Source: Desulfobacula sp. (GTDB lineage Bacteria > Desulfobacterota > Desulfobacteria > Desulfobacterales > Desulfobacteraceae). Taken from it: a stretch of 64,000 nt of DNA. The stretch covers positions 1 through 64,000 of the forward strand of contig NZ_JAQYWD010000009.1 in NCBI RefSeq assembly GCF_030145145.1, written 5' to 3'. The position numbers were made by a program, and so were the translations under genes. Position 1 is the first letter of the stretch. Each line of letters begins with the position of its first letter. The notes below the pieces were generated by a model, which searched no databases, had not been told where the DNA came from, and saw nothing but the letters and a program-made list of their open reading frames with translations. Shown piece after piece: positions 1 to 9,944 of this stretch.

Positions 1-72
1 ACACGGAAGTTAAGCTCTTTGGCGTCGATGGTACTGCATGGGAGACTGTGTGGGAGAGTAGAACGCCGCCAG
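1..72 (+). rRNA. rrf: 5S ribosomal RNA, 3' part
   Basis: The window opens inside a 5S rRNA. The conserved central and 3' segments are present: the ACACGGAAGTTAAGCTC block near base 1 and the GTGGGAGAGTAGAACGCCGCCAG block ending near base 72. The 5' third lies before the window. It should be the last gene of an rRNA operon, since an intrinsic terminator follows within about 12 bases. The exact 3' end is estimated. Confidence 0.93.
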
Positions 73-83
73 ATTAATTCTTC

Positions 84-126
84 AAAAAGCCCTGATCATT
101 ATTGTAATGATCAGGGCTTTTTTTGT
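84..126 (+). terminator. intrinsic terminator of the rRNA operon
   Basis: A stem of AAGCCCTGATCATT and AATGATCAGGGCTT around a short ATTGT-type loop is followed by a run of T. It sits directly after the 5S rRNA and is the expected transcription stop. Its A-rich left flank would also let it act on the minus strand. Confidence 0.9.
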
Positions 127-139
127 TGTATCCCTGAAT

Positions 140-418
140 TTAAACTTCGGTCAGATTATTAAATTTTAAATCAAGATGATAAATTTTTAATATGATATCA
201 TCTGGTCTTAAGTTAGCCATCAGTGCTGGGCTGTTATCCTTGATGGACGTAATAACAACACCCTGATTTACCTGATTCGGAATTTGAAATTTATTCCTAT
301 TTTCTTTATCGAGCGGAGCAATGGTGATACCACTCAGTGCACCAAAATCTTTTTCAAAAATCGAATGGTCAGCAAGATTATCAGGCAATTGACCCAGTTT
401 CTTAACCGATAACGGAGA
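140..418 (-). pseudogene. remnant of a Do/HtrA-family serine protease (C-terminal PDZ)
   Basis: Read on the minus strand from about 418, the frame gives SPLSVKKLGQLPDN, then a segment around LSGITIAPLD and GVVITSIKDNSPA. These match the second PDZ domain of DegP/DegQ-type periplasmic proteases, where VTI..L and GVVV..V...SPA are conserved family features. A stop at 419-421 immediately precedes the homologous part, so the trypsin-like domain with its His/Asp/Ser triad and the first PDZ are gone. The frame ends at 140 with the normal C terminus. The only start available is an internal TTG at 388. I read it as the surviving 3' tail of a deleted gene beside the rRNA operon, not a functional small protein. 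Confidence 0.72.
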
Positions 419-656
419 CTATGAACCAAATGATAAGCCAGGACACTGATAAAGAGATGGTCGGTTACACGTTGTGTAATCGGATGAAAAAAGGCCGCAT
501 GCCCAGCTCAGATTTTAATGAACGAAAAACAGCTTTTAAATCTGTCAACATTATAAAGTTTGGATGCTTTGGGGTATTGATTTGTAATTTAAAAAGGTGT
601 TTTTCTTGACCTAATGAACTGATTATACTTGTTTTCAAGAAGGGTTCGAAATTTAT

Positions 657-3224
657 TTGTATTTGATTTTCAGGGAGAGCGAATCTCATTTGCGAACATT
701 GATTGATACGATACCTGATCTCGTATGGTTAAAAGATATGGATGGCGTCTATCTTTCTTGCAATCCAAAGTTTGAGCGTTTCTTTGGTGCCAAAGAAGCT
801 GAAATTGTGGATAAAACAGATTATGCTTTTGTTAATAAAGACATCGCCGATTTTTTTCGTGACCATGATCGCAAAGCCATTGAATTGGACAAACCATCCA
901 TAAACGAGGAATGGCTTACTTTTTCTGATGGTGGATATCATGGGCTGTTTGAAACCATTAAAACGCCGATGCTTAATCCAGAGGGTAAAGCTATCGGTGT
1001 TCTTGGAATTGCCAGAGACATTACTGAGCGAAAAAAAACAGAATCTGCTCTCAACGCCATTGCATGGCTATTGAAAAAATCTCCAACGGTTACACCCGAT
1101 TTTCCCCAAGATTACAGTGATCTGACCAAATTAAATACCTGTCGAGTGATTCTGGATAATATTGGTAAGGACGTTATTTCTGATATCGTAACCGGGTATA
1201 TGGAACTTTTGGCTACCTCAGGCGCTGTGTATGAAAAAAACGGGGATTATGCCCACAGCATTTTCTCTTCCGGCTGGTGCCGAATGCTGGATTCTGCCTC
1301 CCGAAAGCTATGCAATACCCCAGATGACAAGATCGCATTAAATTGTGGCAAATGGCTGTGTCATGAATCTTGCTGGACAAATGCTTCAAAAACCGCCATT
1401 GATACTGCTCAACCAGTTGATATTGAATGCAATGGCGGAATAAAGTTGTATGCGGTTCCCATAATCGTCCATGAACAGGTTATTGGTGTTATAAATTTTG
1501 GTTATGGAGACCCGCCAAAGGATGCAGCTACACTTGAAACCATTTCAAATAAATATCGGGTGGATATCAAAGACCTGTCTCTTGAAGCAAACCGGTATCA
1601 ACACCGTCCGAATTTTATAATAGAAATAGCCAAAAACAGACTGCGCAGTTCGGCAAAACTATTAGGCGTTATGGTGGAAAGCAGGCAAACAGAACTTGCC
1701 CTAAAAGAAAGCGAAGAAAGATTCCGTGCACTTCACAACGCCTCTTTCGGTGGTATCACCATACATGATAAAGGGATAATTCTGGAATGTAACGAAGGGC
1801 TCTCAAATATTACCGGCTATGATTACAATGAATTGATCGGTATGGACGGCCTGTCTCTTATTTCTGAAGATACTCGGGACAAGGTTATACAAAATATCAA
1901 CAAGGGGTATGAAAAGCCATACGAAGCCATGGGCATCCGGAAGGATGGTAAGGCCTATCCGCTTAGGTTAGAGGCAAGAAATATTCCTTACAAAGGGAAA
2001 ATGGTAAGGACGGTTGAATTTAGAGATATCACTGAACAAAAAAAAGCTGAAGCAGAAAAAGAAAAACTTCAGGCGGCATTGACCCAAGCCCAGAAAATGG
2101 AATCAGTTGGAAGACTTGCCGGAGGAGTGGCCCATGATTTTAACAATATGCTCAGTATTATTCTTGGCAACATTGAAATAATTATAGAAGATTTAGATTC
2201 TGCAAATCCTTTAATTTCAAATCTTGAAGAAGTTCAAAAAGCCGCCCAACGATCAACAGATCTAACCCGCCAATTACTGGCCTTTGCTCGAAAACAGACA
2301 ATTTCCCCCCAGGTTCTCCATCTCAATGAGACCCTTGAAGGGATGCTTAAAATGTTAAGGCGTTTGATAGGAGAAGATATCGATCTGTCTTGGCAGCCTA
2401 AAGACTCTTTGTGGTCTGTTAAAATAGATCCATCCCAAATTGATCAAATTCTGGCTAACTTATGTGTCAACGCAAGGGACTCTATCAAAGATGTGGGTAA
2501 GATTACCATAGAAACAGATAATGCCCATTTTGATGAAGAGTATTGTATAGATCATCCTGGATTTAAGACTGGAAAATATGTCATGCTTACAGTTAGTGAC
2601 AATGGTTGCGGCATGGATAACGAAACCCTTGATAATCTTTTTGACCCGTTTTTCACAACCAAAGAGCTTGGTAAGGGAACTGGTCTTGGGCTTGCAACCG
2701 TCTATGGAATTGTCAAACAAAATAATGGGTTTGTAAATGTATATAGTGAACCCGAACAGGGAACAACTTTTAAATTATACTTGCCGATACATTCAGAAGA
2801 ACAAAAAACTGAGGGACAAAAAACTGTTCAAGAAAAATTACAGAAAGGTTATGAAACAATTCTTTTGGTTGAAGATGAAAAAGCTATTTTAAGAATGACA
2901 AAGACGATGCTTGAACGAATGGGCTACAATGTGTTGGCAGCAAACACACCCGATAGGGCCATCCAGATAAGCAACAACCCAGAATCAAAAATTGATTTGC
3001 TAATGACAGATGTTGTCATGCCGTCAATGAATGGGCGTGATCTTGCTAAAAATATTTCAGCGTTCTGTCCAAGTATAAAATTCCTATTCATGTCAGGTTA
3101 TACAGCCAATGTCATTGCCCACAGGGGGATACTTGATGAAGGCATAAATTTTTTAAACAAACCATTTTCCATACAGGATTTATCAGTTAAATTGAGAGCT
3201 ATCTTTGATGAAAAACCTAAATGA
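657..3224 (+). CDS. PAS/PocR-like/PAS hybrid sensor histidine kinase with receiver
   Basis: Cytoplasmic hybrid sensor kinase of 855 residues with no membrane segment. Order: PAS (about 8-125), a Cys-rich PocR/GAF-like sensory module (about 155-325, with the Cys-containing stretch [16 protein letters not shown], then [10 protein letters not shown]), PAS (about 345-460), HisKA with phospho-acceptor His493 in VAHDFNN, HATPase (N box [31 protein letters not shown]) and a C-terminal receiver with Asp785 in MTDVVMP and the NKPF lysine. The start is TTG at 657 with no convincing ribosome-binding site, and the first residues ([17 protein letters not shown]) look like an inter-domain linker. The frame opens only at 618. 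The gene may therefore have lost its N-terminal sensor. Ligand unknown; the Cys cluster might bind metal or sense redox (inference). Confidence 0.85.
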   Translation: MYLIFRESESHLRTLIDTIPDLVWLKDMDGVYLSCNPKFERFFGAKEAEIVDKTDYAFVNKDIADFFRDHDRKAIELDKPSINEEWLTFSDGGYHGLFETIKTPMLNPEGKAIGVLGIARDITERKKTESALNAIAWLLKKSPTVTPDFPQDYSDLTKLNTCRVILDNIGKDVISDIVTGYMELLATSGAVYEKNGDYAHSIFSSGWCRMLDSASRKLCNTPDDKIALNCGKWLCHESCWTNASKTAIDTAQPVDIECNGGIKLYAVPIIVHEQVIGVINFGYGDPPKDAATLETISNKYRVDIKDLSLEANRYQHRPNFIIEIAKNRLRSSAKLLGVMVESRQTELALKESEERFRALHNASFGGITIHDKGIILECNEGLSNITGYDYNELIGMDGLSLISEDTRDKVIQNINKGYEKPYEAMGIRKDGKAYPLRLEARNIPYKGKMVRTVEFRDITEQKKAEAEKEKLQAALTQAQKMESVGRLAGGVAHDFNNMLSIILGNIEIIIEDLDSANPLISNLEEVQKAAQRSTDLTRQLLAFARKQTISPQVLHLNETLEGMLKMLRRLIGEDIDLSWQPKDSLWSVKIDPSQIDQILANLCVNARDSIKDVGKITIETDNAHFDEEYCIDHPGFKTGKYVMLTVSDNGCGMDNETLDNLFDPFFTTKELGKGTGLGLATVYGIVKQNNGFVNVYSEPEQGTTFKLYLPIHSEEQKTEGQKTVQEKLQKGYETILLVEDEKAILRMTKTMLERMGYNVLAANTPDRAIQISNNPESKIDLLMTDVVMPSMNGRDLAKNISAFCPSIKFLFMSGYTANVIAHRGILDEGINFLNKPFSIQDLSVKLRAIFDEKPK

Positions 3225-3452
3225 TAATTTACTACACAGATTAAAATTTAAGGATTTATTGGACATGGAAACTTAAGCCTTCAAACGTTCAGGATTCGCT
3301 TGATTTAATCTGGTAGCTATAGCAAATACAAAGATTTCATGTTGTCGATTCCACAAGAATCGATTAGAATCAATTTTTGTTGTTCGGGTCTTAAAGGGAA
3401 CAATTCCAATAGACCCGGCAAGCAAAACAAATGATTAACTGAAATTAACCGG

Positions 3453-4400
3453 ATGAGAATTTTTGAAACGGACGGAAAAGGAACTATCGCATTGAGTATC
3501 AGACCTTGGATGGCTGTTTTATTTACATTTCTTATGATAAATGCCATCAGCCAGGCAGAAACCAACACTGATGACAAAGAGGGCATCGTCCTTGCCCACC
3601 CGAAACAGGCGGGCATGGGGCAGCCTTTTCTGGTTCGGCTGACATCAGCCCAGGCCTTCGACAGGCTTTCTATCCATTGGATGAAGCGGGAGTTTGTACC
3701 ATCAGTCTCCCAGTGGAATGGACGTCATGTGGCGATTGCTTTGCTGGGTACAGATGTACTTACCATCAAGTCAGGTCGCCAGACACTGCTGGTCCGGGCC
3801 TGGACAGGGGGAAAGGAGACCGTCTGGCAACGGTCAGTGATTATTGTTGCCCGAACATATCCCCGGCAGGAGCTGAACCTGCCGTCAAAGATGGTGACCC
3901 CTCCCGCTGATGAACTTGAGCGAATAAAGGCGGAAAGGACTCGGACCCAGAAGGCCAAAAATACCTGGTCAGACCAGCGGTTGTGGCAACTACCCTTTCA
4001 CCAGCCGGTGAAGGGAAAAACCACCAGTGTTTATGGCCTGCAACGGGTGCTGAACGGCAAACCCAAAAATCCTCACCGGGGACTGGATTTCAGGGCGCCC
4101 ACAGGAACTGCTGTGGAAGCGGTGGCAGAAGGCAGGGTGATCCTGGCTGAATCCCATTATTATGCTGGTAACTCCGTGTATATAGACCACGGCAACGGTG
4201 TCATTTCTCTGTACTTTCACCTGAGTAGATTCGATGTTTTTCAGGGGGATATTGTAAAAAGGGGGCAGATTATCGGACGGTCCGGTTTTACGGGGCGGGC
4301 CACTGGTCCTCACCTGCATCTGTCTATATCTGTGCAGGGCCAGTTGGTAGATCCGGCACCGTTGTTTGACGGGACAACCGACCAATTGTTAAGGGAATAA
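3453..4400 (+). CDS. M23 (LytM-type) metallopeptidase, exported
   Basis: Predicted peptidoglycan endopeptidase of 315 residues. A membrane segment near residues 17-36 (WMAVLFTFLMINAISQAE) looks like a signal peptide or anchor. A beta-rich N-terminal part (about 40-135) is followed by a linker and the peptidase M23 domain (about 180-305). The zinc-site motifs are intact: HxxxD (His208, Asp212 in HRGLDF) and HLH (His287-Leu-His289 in GPHLHLS). The family cleaves peptide cross-links or, when inactive, activates amidases; the intact ligands argue for activity. The next reading frame starts four bases downstream, so the broken HAD gene was probably co-transcribed. Start chosen at ATG 3453, the first ATG before the hydrophobic segment; no strong ribosome-binding site is visible. 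Confidence 0.85.
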   Translation: MRIFETDGKGTIALSIRPWMAVLFTFLMINAISQAETNTDDKEGIVLAHPKQAGMGQPFLVRLTSAQAFDRLSIHWMKREFVPSVSQWNGRHVAIALLGTDVLTIKSGRQTLLVRAWTGGKETVWQRSVIIVARTYPRQELNLPSKMVTPPADELERIKAERTRTQKAKNTWSDQRLWQLPFHQPVKGKTTSVYGLQRVLNGKPKNPHRGLDFRAPTGTAVEAVAEGRVILAESHYYAGNSVYIDHGNGVISLYFHLSRFDVFQGDIVKRGQIIGRSGFTGRATGPHLHLSISVQGQLVDPAPLFDGTTDQLLRE

Positions 4401-4403
4401 AAA

Positions 4404-5071
4404 ATGCTTTCTTCCTGGTCTGAAAAGACTGTTGCCAGACTTGAAAAGCTTGCTTCGGCCTTTGCTGGTTTTTCACCCGGAGAGTTAAAAGAGCATATTG
4501 ATGACCTGTTTAATAACAATATGGTTCAATTTCATATATGGCATTTCAAAATAATGGTTCCATAGTTGAAAAACTGATTGATCGACCAACAGTATTTTTC
4601 TGGCAGCAGGAACTGCGGGCATTTCTCTTTGAAAAAGGGATTAACGTTTATGTTGTGACGGCATCCCAGGAAGAGCTTGTGCGAATGGTTGTTGCAGATC
4701 CGAAATATGGTTTTGATATTCCGTCTTCAAGCGTCATCGGAATGAGGCTTGCCCTTAGATCTTCAAATGCTAAAAACGTTTTAGGTCAGTATGATAAGAA
4801 TCTGAATCAAAATTATTATGAAAGTATGATTACTTCCTCTTTGTCAGGTATAACAACCTGGTATTCAGGTAAGGTCGCTGCCATAAAAGAATATGTCGAT
4901 CCTGTAAAAAAGCCCGTGCTTGTAGCAGGCAATTCAGAGAGTGATTTTGCCATGCTTAATTACGCAAAAACAGATCCTGGCATGAAAATCCTTTTCACGA
5001 AAAACAATGAACAGCAATATATATTCGAGCCATTATTCCTCATACGATATATAAAAATTCTATCTGATTGA
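4404..5071 (+). pseudogene. frameshifted, truncated HAD-superfamily phosphatase
   Basis: Two frames make up one decayed gene. From ATG 4404 the frame reads MLSSWSEKTVARLEKLASAF and onward, then hits a stop near 4561. The second frame (from about 4538) carries HAD motif II (VYVVTAS) and motif IV (GNSESDFAMLNYA), as in phosphoserine-phosphatase-like enzymes. A shift between about 4500 and 4540 separates them. Motif I, the DxD nucleophile segment, is absent from both frames, so catalysis is not possible even with the frame restored. It begins four bases after the M23 peptidase. A sequencing error could explain the shift but not the missing nucleophile region. Confidence 0.68.
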
Positions 5072-5158
5072 CAAAACGTATCAAGCTTTTCAATTTGACT
5101 GTCTTATTATAAGCCGGTAGGCTTTCGTTACAATTTAAACTGGTAACTGGATAAACCG

Positions 5159-6016
5159 ATGACATTTAAATCACATATACCTGATAGCGCACGTTTAAAT
5201 AATGCTAAAACCGGAGAAACAGCGGGGATCACTCTGGCTGTATCCGGCCACTGGCAAAGATTTCCTGGAAAATTCGACTGGATAGCAGACCATGGTTTTG
5301 CTCTTGAATATGCGCCTGATCCAGATCATTTTGATCGTGTAAAATCCCATCTTTTACCTTATGTAGGCCGCCATGTTCCCCTCCGACACCATGCATATTT
5401 TCCGGGGTTTGAAATCGGTGATCCTGATCCTCTCCGGGCAGAGGCGGCCATGAAAATCCATTTTCAAGCACTTGATGCCATCTGTGGCATCGGTAGCCAG
5501 GTGGTCACGGTACATGTCGGTCTGCCTCCCTTCCGGCCGTTAAACCATGATCGGGTCAAAAAAAACCTGACAAATTTGGTTACCTATGGCAAAATCCGTG
5601 GTATTCAGGTGAACCTTGAAAACCTAAGGATCGGTCCCACCAGCCATCCTGAAATCCTTCTGGAGTGGGTCGGTGTATCCGGGGCGAACATCACCATGGA
5701 TATCGGACATGCTGTTTCCTGCGATTCTGTAAAACAAGGGGAGTATACGGTACCGGAAATGGTTGATTTGTTCAGCCCGAAACTGGATGAGGTTCATTTA
5801 TATGAATCGGAAACAGACACCCATCATGCACCAAAGGATCTGAGCATTCTGGGTCCCATTTTTGATCGCCTGGTTCTGACGGACTGCCGTTGGTGGACCA
5901 TTGAACTGGAAGATTACCAAAAGATCCTCCATACCCGGAGGCTGGTTATTCAGTATCTGGCAAAAAGCAAAGGGTCTTTTTCACGGTTGGACAGCCATCA
6001 GCTGAGTGACGCATGA
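5159..6016 (+). CDS. xylose-isomerase-like TIM-barrel protein
   Basis: A 285-residue protein of the AP endonuclease 2/xylose isomerase-like TIM-barrel superfamily. Recognisable strand-end motifs include VVTVHVGL, VNLENL (metal-ligand Glu type), ITMDIGHAVS (Asp/His) and DEVHLYES (His/Glu), the usual divalent-metal ligands of sugar-phosphate isomerases and epimerases. There is no signal peptide, so it should be cytoplasmic. It lies about 50 bases upstream of an ABC importer on the same strand, so it is likely the first gene of that operon and could process the imported compound. The substrate cannot be read from sequence. The start follows a weak ribosome-binding site; the first 20 residues are not conserved-looking, so a later start is possible. 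Confidence 0.75.
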   Translation: MTFKSHIPDSARLNNAKTGETAGITLAVSGHWQRFPGKFDWIADHGFALEYAPDPDHFDRVKSHLLPYVGRHVPLRHHAYFPGFEIGDPDPLRAEAAMKIHFQALDAICGIGSQVVTVHVGLPPFRPLNHDRVKKNLTNLVTYGKIRGIQVNLENLRIGPTSHPEILLEWVGVSGANITMDIGHAVSCDSVKQGEYTVPEMVDLFSPKLDEVHLYESETDTHHAPKDLSILGPIFDRLVLTDCRWWTIELEDYQKILHTRRLVIQYLAKSKGSFSRLDSHQLSDA

Positions 6017-6065
6017 TGCCGGATCTTTATCAAACAACACATATACATAAAAGGAGATTTTAATA

Positions 6066-7106
6066 ATGAAACCGTTCAAACTGTTCTTTTTCCTCTTTTG
6101 GGTGATCTTTGGCCTTTTTTCGATCATGATCCATCCAGCCATGGCCGACGAGCTTGAAAAAAAAGTCGTGATCTATTCGACACATCCTGAATCCCTGCTG
6201 GAAATTGTGGCGGATGAATTTGAAAAAAAGACCGGCGTCAAGGCTGATTTTATCAATCTTAAAGGTGCCCTGGTTGACCGTGTCCGGGCTGAAAAGTCCA
6301 ATCCGGGTGCGGATGTCATGTATGGCGCACCTTCTTCAAGTTACCTGGAATTAAAAGCTGAAAATCTGTTTGCACCCTTTACCCCTTCCTGGGCGGATAA
6401 AATCGATCCGCTTTTCAAGGACACACAAGGATACTGGTATGGAACCATCCAGACCCCGGTTTTGATGTTCTATAATACACAGATGCTGGCCAAAGAGGAT
6501 CTGCCGGGTGATTGGAGCGACCTTGCAGATCCCAGGTTTAAAAACATGCTGATTTTCAGGAATGCACTGTCCACATCGGCTCGCGCCACCTATGCCGCTT
6601 TGCTGCAGCAGTTTGAAAAAAAGGGACAGATGGATCAAGGCTGGAATTTTTTAAGGGCGCTGGATGTCAATACCAAAAAATACTATGGCAGCAGTTCAAT
6701 GATTTTTCAGGCCGTGGGCAGAAAAGAAGCCGCCATCAGTTTTATGGTGCTCAATTCTGTTGTGGATAATACAGTTAAAAATAAAATGCCGCTGGATGTC
6801 ATAGACGCAAAAAGCGGTTCACCTGTTTTAACCGACGGCATTGCCCTGATCTCTGGGGCAAAACATCCAAATGCCGGGAAAGCCTTTATCGAATTTGCAG
6901 GTTCGGCGCAGACCCAGGCCATGATAGCGCACCGGTTCAATCGGTTTCCAACCCATCCGGATGCCATTGCTCAGGCACCGGACTGGATGGCCAGGACCAA
7001 ATTTAAGGTCATGGATGTGGACTGGGCAGATCTGTCAAATAAGCAGTCCGCCTGGATACAAAAATGGGATGCGCAAATCAAAGACAGCAGCAAGGATAAA
7101 AAATAA
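6066..7106 (+). CDS. periplasmic binding protein of an FbpA/PhnS-type ABC importer
   Basis: Extracytoplasmic solute-binding protein of 346 residues, family 1/6 (iron(III), 2-aminoethylphosphonate, thiamine or putrescine binders). The signal peptide (residues 1-27) ends in HPAMADE. The mature protein starts with KKVVIYSTHPESLLEIV, the first strand of this fold, and carries the LFNT-like ligand-hinge segment as VLMFYNTQML. A good ribosome-binding site (AAAGGAG) precedes ATG 6066. It is followed after 18 bases by the ATPase and then the fused permease. The iron-binding tyrosine pair of FbpA is not clearly present (YYGSSSM is the nearest), so a phosphonate or other small organic ligand is at least as likely as iron. 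Confidence 0.88.
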   Translation: MKPFKLFFFLFWVIFGLFSIMIHPAMADELEKKVVIYSTHPESLLEIVADEFEKKTGVKADFINLKGALVDRVRAEKSNPGADVMYGAPSSSYLELKAENLFAPFTPSWADKIDPLFKDTQGYWYGTIQTPVLMFYNTQMLAKEDLPGDWSDLADPRFKNMLIFRNALSTSARATYAALLQQFEKKGQMDQGWNFLRALDVNTKKYYGSSSMIFQAVGRKEAAISFMVLNSVVDNTVKNKMPLDVIDAKSGSPVLTDGIALISGAKHPNAGKAFIEFAGSAQTQAMIAHRFNRFPTHPDAIAQAPDWMARTKFKVMDVDWADLSNKQSAWIQKWDAQIKDSSKDKK

Positions 7107-7124
7107 AAGGCGAGGGTTACGAAA

Positions 7125-8171
7125 ATGGGCCGGCTCGTTCTCGATCATATTGAAAAGAGCTATCAAGGTGAGCCAGCCTGTTCAGACATCTGCCTTCAAA
7201 TCGAAGACGGTGAATTCTTCACCTTCCTGGGACCGTCAGGCTGTGGTAAAACAACAATTCTCAGGCTTATCGCAGGCTTTATCCGGCCCGACAGGGGCCG
7301 GATTCTGCTTCGAGATAAAGATATCACCCGTATCCCGCCTGAAAAACGCAGCATCGGCATGGTTTTTCAAAATTATGCCCTCTTTCCCTTTATGACGGTG
7401 TTTGAAAATATCCAGTATGGCTTGAAGCTGCAAAAAAAACCGGCAGACGACATCTTAAAAAAAGTAAATCACTATATTGAGATGGTCGGATTAACCGGCC
7501 TGGAGAGACGGAATACGGCCCAATTATCCGGCGGTGAACAGCAGCGGGTGGCCCTTGCCCGTTCCCTTGCAGTGGAACCCCAGATCCTGCTGCTCGATGA
7601 ACCCTTATCCAACCTGGATGCCAGGCTAAGGGACCGGATGCGTGAAGAACTCAAAGCCCTCCAGAAAAAACTGGGCATCACCACAATTTTTGTCACCCAT
7701 GACCAGAAAGAAGCCCTGACCATGTCGGATAGGATCGCTGTTTTTAATAAGGGAGTCTGTATTCAGACCGGCACACCTGAGCAGGTTTACATGGCCCCCA
7801 CCCATTCATTTGTGGCCGGGTTTATCGGGGATATCAACCTGTTTGCAGCTGATTTAAGCGGCGGTAAATGGCAGATCAGTGACACTGTATCCATCCCCGT
7901 GCCCGGATATATGGGCAGGCATTTTATCTGTATCAGGCCACAGGATATTGTCTTGTCCCAATCGAAGCCCACGCAGATGGATTATCTGTTCCAGGGTATG
8001 GTCATTGAATGCCGATTTAACGGTATGACCTCAGAATATTCAGTCACCGCAGGAGATACCGTATTCAAGGTCTGTTTTGTCAATCGGCTTAAAAAAACGA
8101 AACCCGCAATGACCGGGGAGATGGTCTGGATCGGCTTTGCAAAAGACAGCCTGCAGGTACTGGAGCAGTAG
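7125..8171 (+). CDS. ABC importer ATPase (FbpC/PotA/PhnT type)
   Basis: Cytoplasmic ATP-binding subunit of 348 residues. It has Walker A (GPSGCGKTT, about 39-47), Q-loop (VFQNYALFPFMTV), signature LSGGEQQRVALARSL, Walker B ILLLDEPLSNLD and the switch His in VTHDQKEAL. A C-terminal TOBE-type beta domain (about 240-345) is usual for importers of iron, spermidine, phosphonate and sugars. It lies between the binding protein and the fused permease, with two bases separating its stop from the permease start, so the three form one transport unit. Confidence 0.92.
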   Translation: MGRLVLDHIEKSYQGEPACSDICLQIEDGEFFTFLGPSGCGKTTILRLIAGFIRPDRGRILLRDKDITRIPPEKRSIGMVFQNYALFPFMTVFENIQYGLKLQKKPADDILKKVNHYIEMVGLTGLERRNTAQLSGGEQQRVALARSLAVEPQILLLDEPLSNLDARLRDRMREELKALQKKLGITTIFVTHDQKEALTMSDRIAVFNKGVCIQTGTPEQVYMAPTHSFVAGFIGDINLFAADLSGGKWQISDTVSIPVPGYMGRHFICIRPQDIVLSQSKPTQMDYLFQGMVIECRFNGMTSEYSVTAGDTVFKVCFVNRLKKTKPAMTGEMVWIGFAKDSLQVLEQ

Positions 8172-8173
8172 GC

Positions 8174-9850
8174 ATGTCGGTAATATCACACACGCAATCG
8201 TTTTTTAGCCGGTTGATATTTTTTTTTCTATTCATCCTGCTGTTCGGGTATATTCTTTTTCCTGCGTTTAAGACCCTGGAAGTCAGTCTTACCGGTACCG
8301 GATCGGTCTCTTTTATCAACTATATTCGCCTGGTCAGTGTGGACACCTTAAGAACACCGCTGATAAATTCTCTTATCCTGGGGGGTCTGACTGTATTGGT
8401 CTGTGGCATCATTGGCACACTTCTGGCCTTTTTCATCCATTATTTTCAGTTTCCCGGCAGGCAGATCATGGATAAACTGCTGTTGCTTCCCATGATGCTG
8501 CCGGGTATCATTATTGTTTTCTCATTTGTTCAATTGTATGGAGAAAGCGGGCTTGTCACTAAAACCATTCAGATCCTGCTCGGCCTGGAAAATCCACCCT
8601 TTGATTTTTCAGGCCTGTGGGGTATTTTATTTGTTCATGCCTATACCCAGTATGTTTATTTCTACATCAGCGTTTCCATTGCCATCCGGCATATTGACAT
8701 ATCGGTCATTGAGAGTGCACAAACGTTAGGTGCGTCCAGACTTGTCATTTTCAGGACCATTATCCTGCCTTTTATCATGCCCGCGCTGGTGGCGTCTTCC
8801 GTGATGACCTTTATGACCGGTATCGGCTCATTTACAGCACCCAGCATCATCGGGCAGGGTTTCAAGGTTCTCACCACCCAGATTTTATTGTCAAAGGCAA
8901 ATAATTACATGGATGTTGCCGCAACCCAGGTGATGGCTCTGACAATCGCCTGTCTTTTTGTTTTTGCGCTGTTCCGGTGGTATGAAAAAAAAGCCGTATT
9001 TGAATCTTCTGTTAAAGGGGTGCGTTTTCAGTCTGTCCAGATAAGAAACCCACTGGCAAAAATTCTTGTGACGGTTATTGCCTACGCCATTATCCTGATA
9101 ATTCTGCTGCCGGTACTGGCCATCATGCTGCTGTCGTTTGTTCCGTCTGACACATGGATGGTCAATATCTATCCCCGTGAATTCTCCTGGCAGAATTTTA
9201 TTGATATTTTTTCAGGATCCAGAAAATTCAGTCCGTTTTTCAATAGTCTTTCCATGGCCCTGATTGCTGCTTTTTCAGGAATGGTCATTGCCCTGCCGGC
9301 CTCTTTTTTCATTGTCAAAACAAAGGTTCGGTTCAAGTGGTTCCTTGAAATGATGTGCATGCTGCCCTGGGCCATGCCGGCCAGTGCCATTGCCATCAAT
9401 TTAATCAATGGCTTTAACCAGAAAACCATTTTTTCATTGAACCATATCCTGGTGGGGACATCAATCCTCCTGCCTGTGGGATATCTTGTCCGGTCTCTGC
9501 CGATTATGGTTAAAACCTTTAATTTGTCGCTGGGCAGCCTTAATAATGCATATATCGAGGCCTCCCAGAGTCTTGGTGCCCGCCCTCTGCAAACATTAAA
9601 ACGAGTTGTTTTCCCGATATTATCCCCAGGTCTTTTGGCTGGATTTCTTCTTGTCTTTATCCGAAGTATCGGAGAATATACGGTCACTGTGTTTTTATAC
9701 ACGGTAACAAACAAACCCGTGTCCATTGCCATGGTCAATGCCATATTCGAGTATAATATCGGTCTTGCCATGGCCTACGGCACCCTGCTGATTATCATTT
9801 CCGCGGTCTCAAGCCTAGTCATCACAAAACTCGCTGTGCTGCCATCCTAG
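8174..9850 (+). CDS. fused two-domain ABC importer permease (FbpB/PhnU type)
   Basis: Inner-membrane protein of 558 residues with two BPD_transp_1 halves in one chain, so one polypeptide supplies the whole translocation pore. Two EAA coupling motifs are visible: ESAQTLGASRLVIFRTIILP near residue 180 and EASQSLGARPLQTLKRVVFP near 465. About 12 membrane helices are predicted from hydrophobicity. Fused permeases are typical of FbpB, SfuB and PhnU-like systems. Start ATG 8174 follows the ATPase stop by two bases. The ligand is unknown, as for the binding protein. Confidence 0.9.
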   Translation: MSVISHTQSFFSRLIFFFLFILLFGYILFPAFKTLEVSLTGTGSVSFINYIRLVSVDTLRTPLINSLILGGLTVLVCGIIGTLLAFFIHYFQFPGRQIMDKLLLLPMMLPGIIIVFSFVQLYGESGLVTKTIQILLGLENPPFDFSGLWGILFVHAYTQYVYFYISVSIAIRHIDISVIESAQTLGASRLVIFRTIILPFIMPALVASSVMTFMTGIGSFTAPSIIGQGFKVLTTQILLSKANNYMDVAATQVMALTIACLFVFALFRWYEKKAVFESSVKGVRFQSVQIRNPLAKILVTVIAYAIILIILLPVLAIMLLSFVPSDTWMVNIYPREFSWQNFIDIFSGSRKFSPFFNSLSMALIAAFSGMVIALPASFFIVKTKVRFKWFLEMMCMLPWAMPASAIAINLINGFNQKTIFSLNHILVGTSILLPVGYLVRSLPIMVKTFNLSLGSLNNAYIEASQSLGARPLQTLKRVVFPILSPGLLAGFLLVFIRSIGEYTVTVFLYTVTNKPVSIAMVNAIFEYNIGLAMAYGTLLIIISAVSSLVITKLAVLPS

Positions 9851-9944
9851 GAAGTGTTTAAAGGCGTAGTCGAATTTATTTTTGACAGTTCACTTGCATC
9901 TCCTAAAGTAACAAAACTCGCTTTCATCGATGGGTCTGCCAGGA

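Noticed and set aside
421-609. 62-residue plus-strand frame after the protease remnant
   Set aside because: No homology, odd composition and no ribosome-binding site; likely chance frame in decayed sequence.
9169-9771. 200-residue minus-strand frame inside the fused permease
   Set aside because: Entirely antisense to a well-supported gene, with no recognisable domain.
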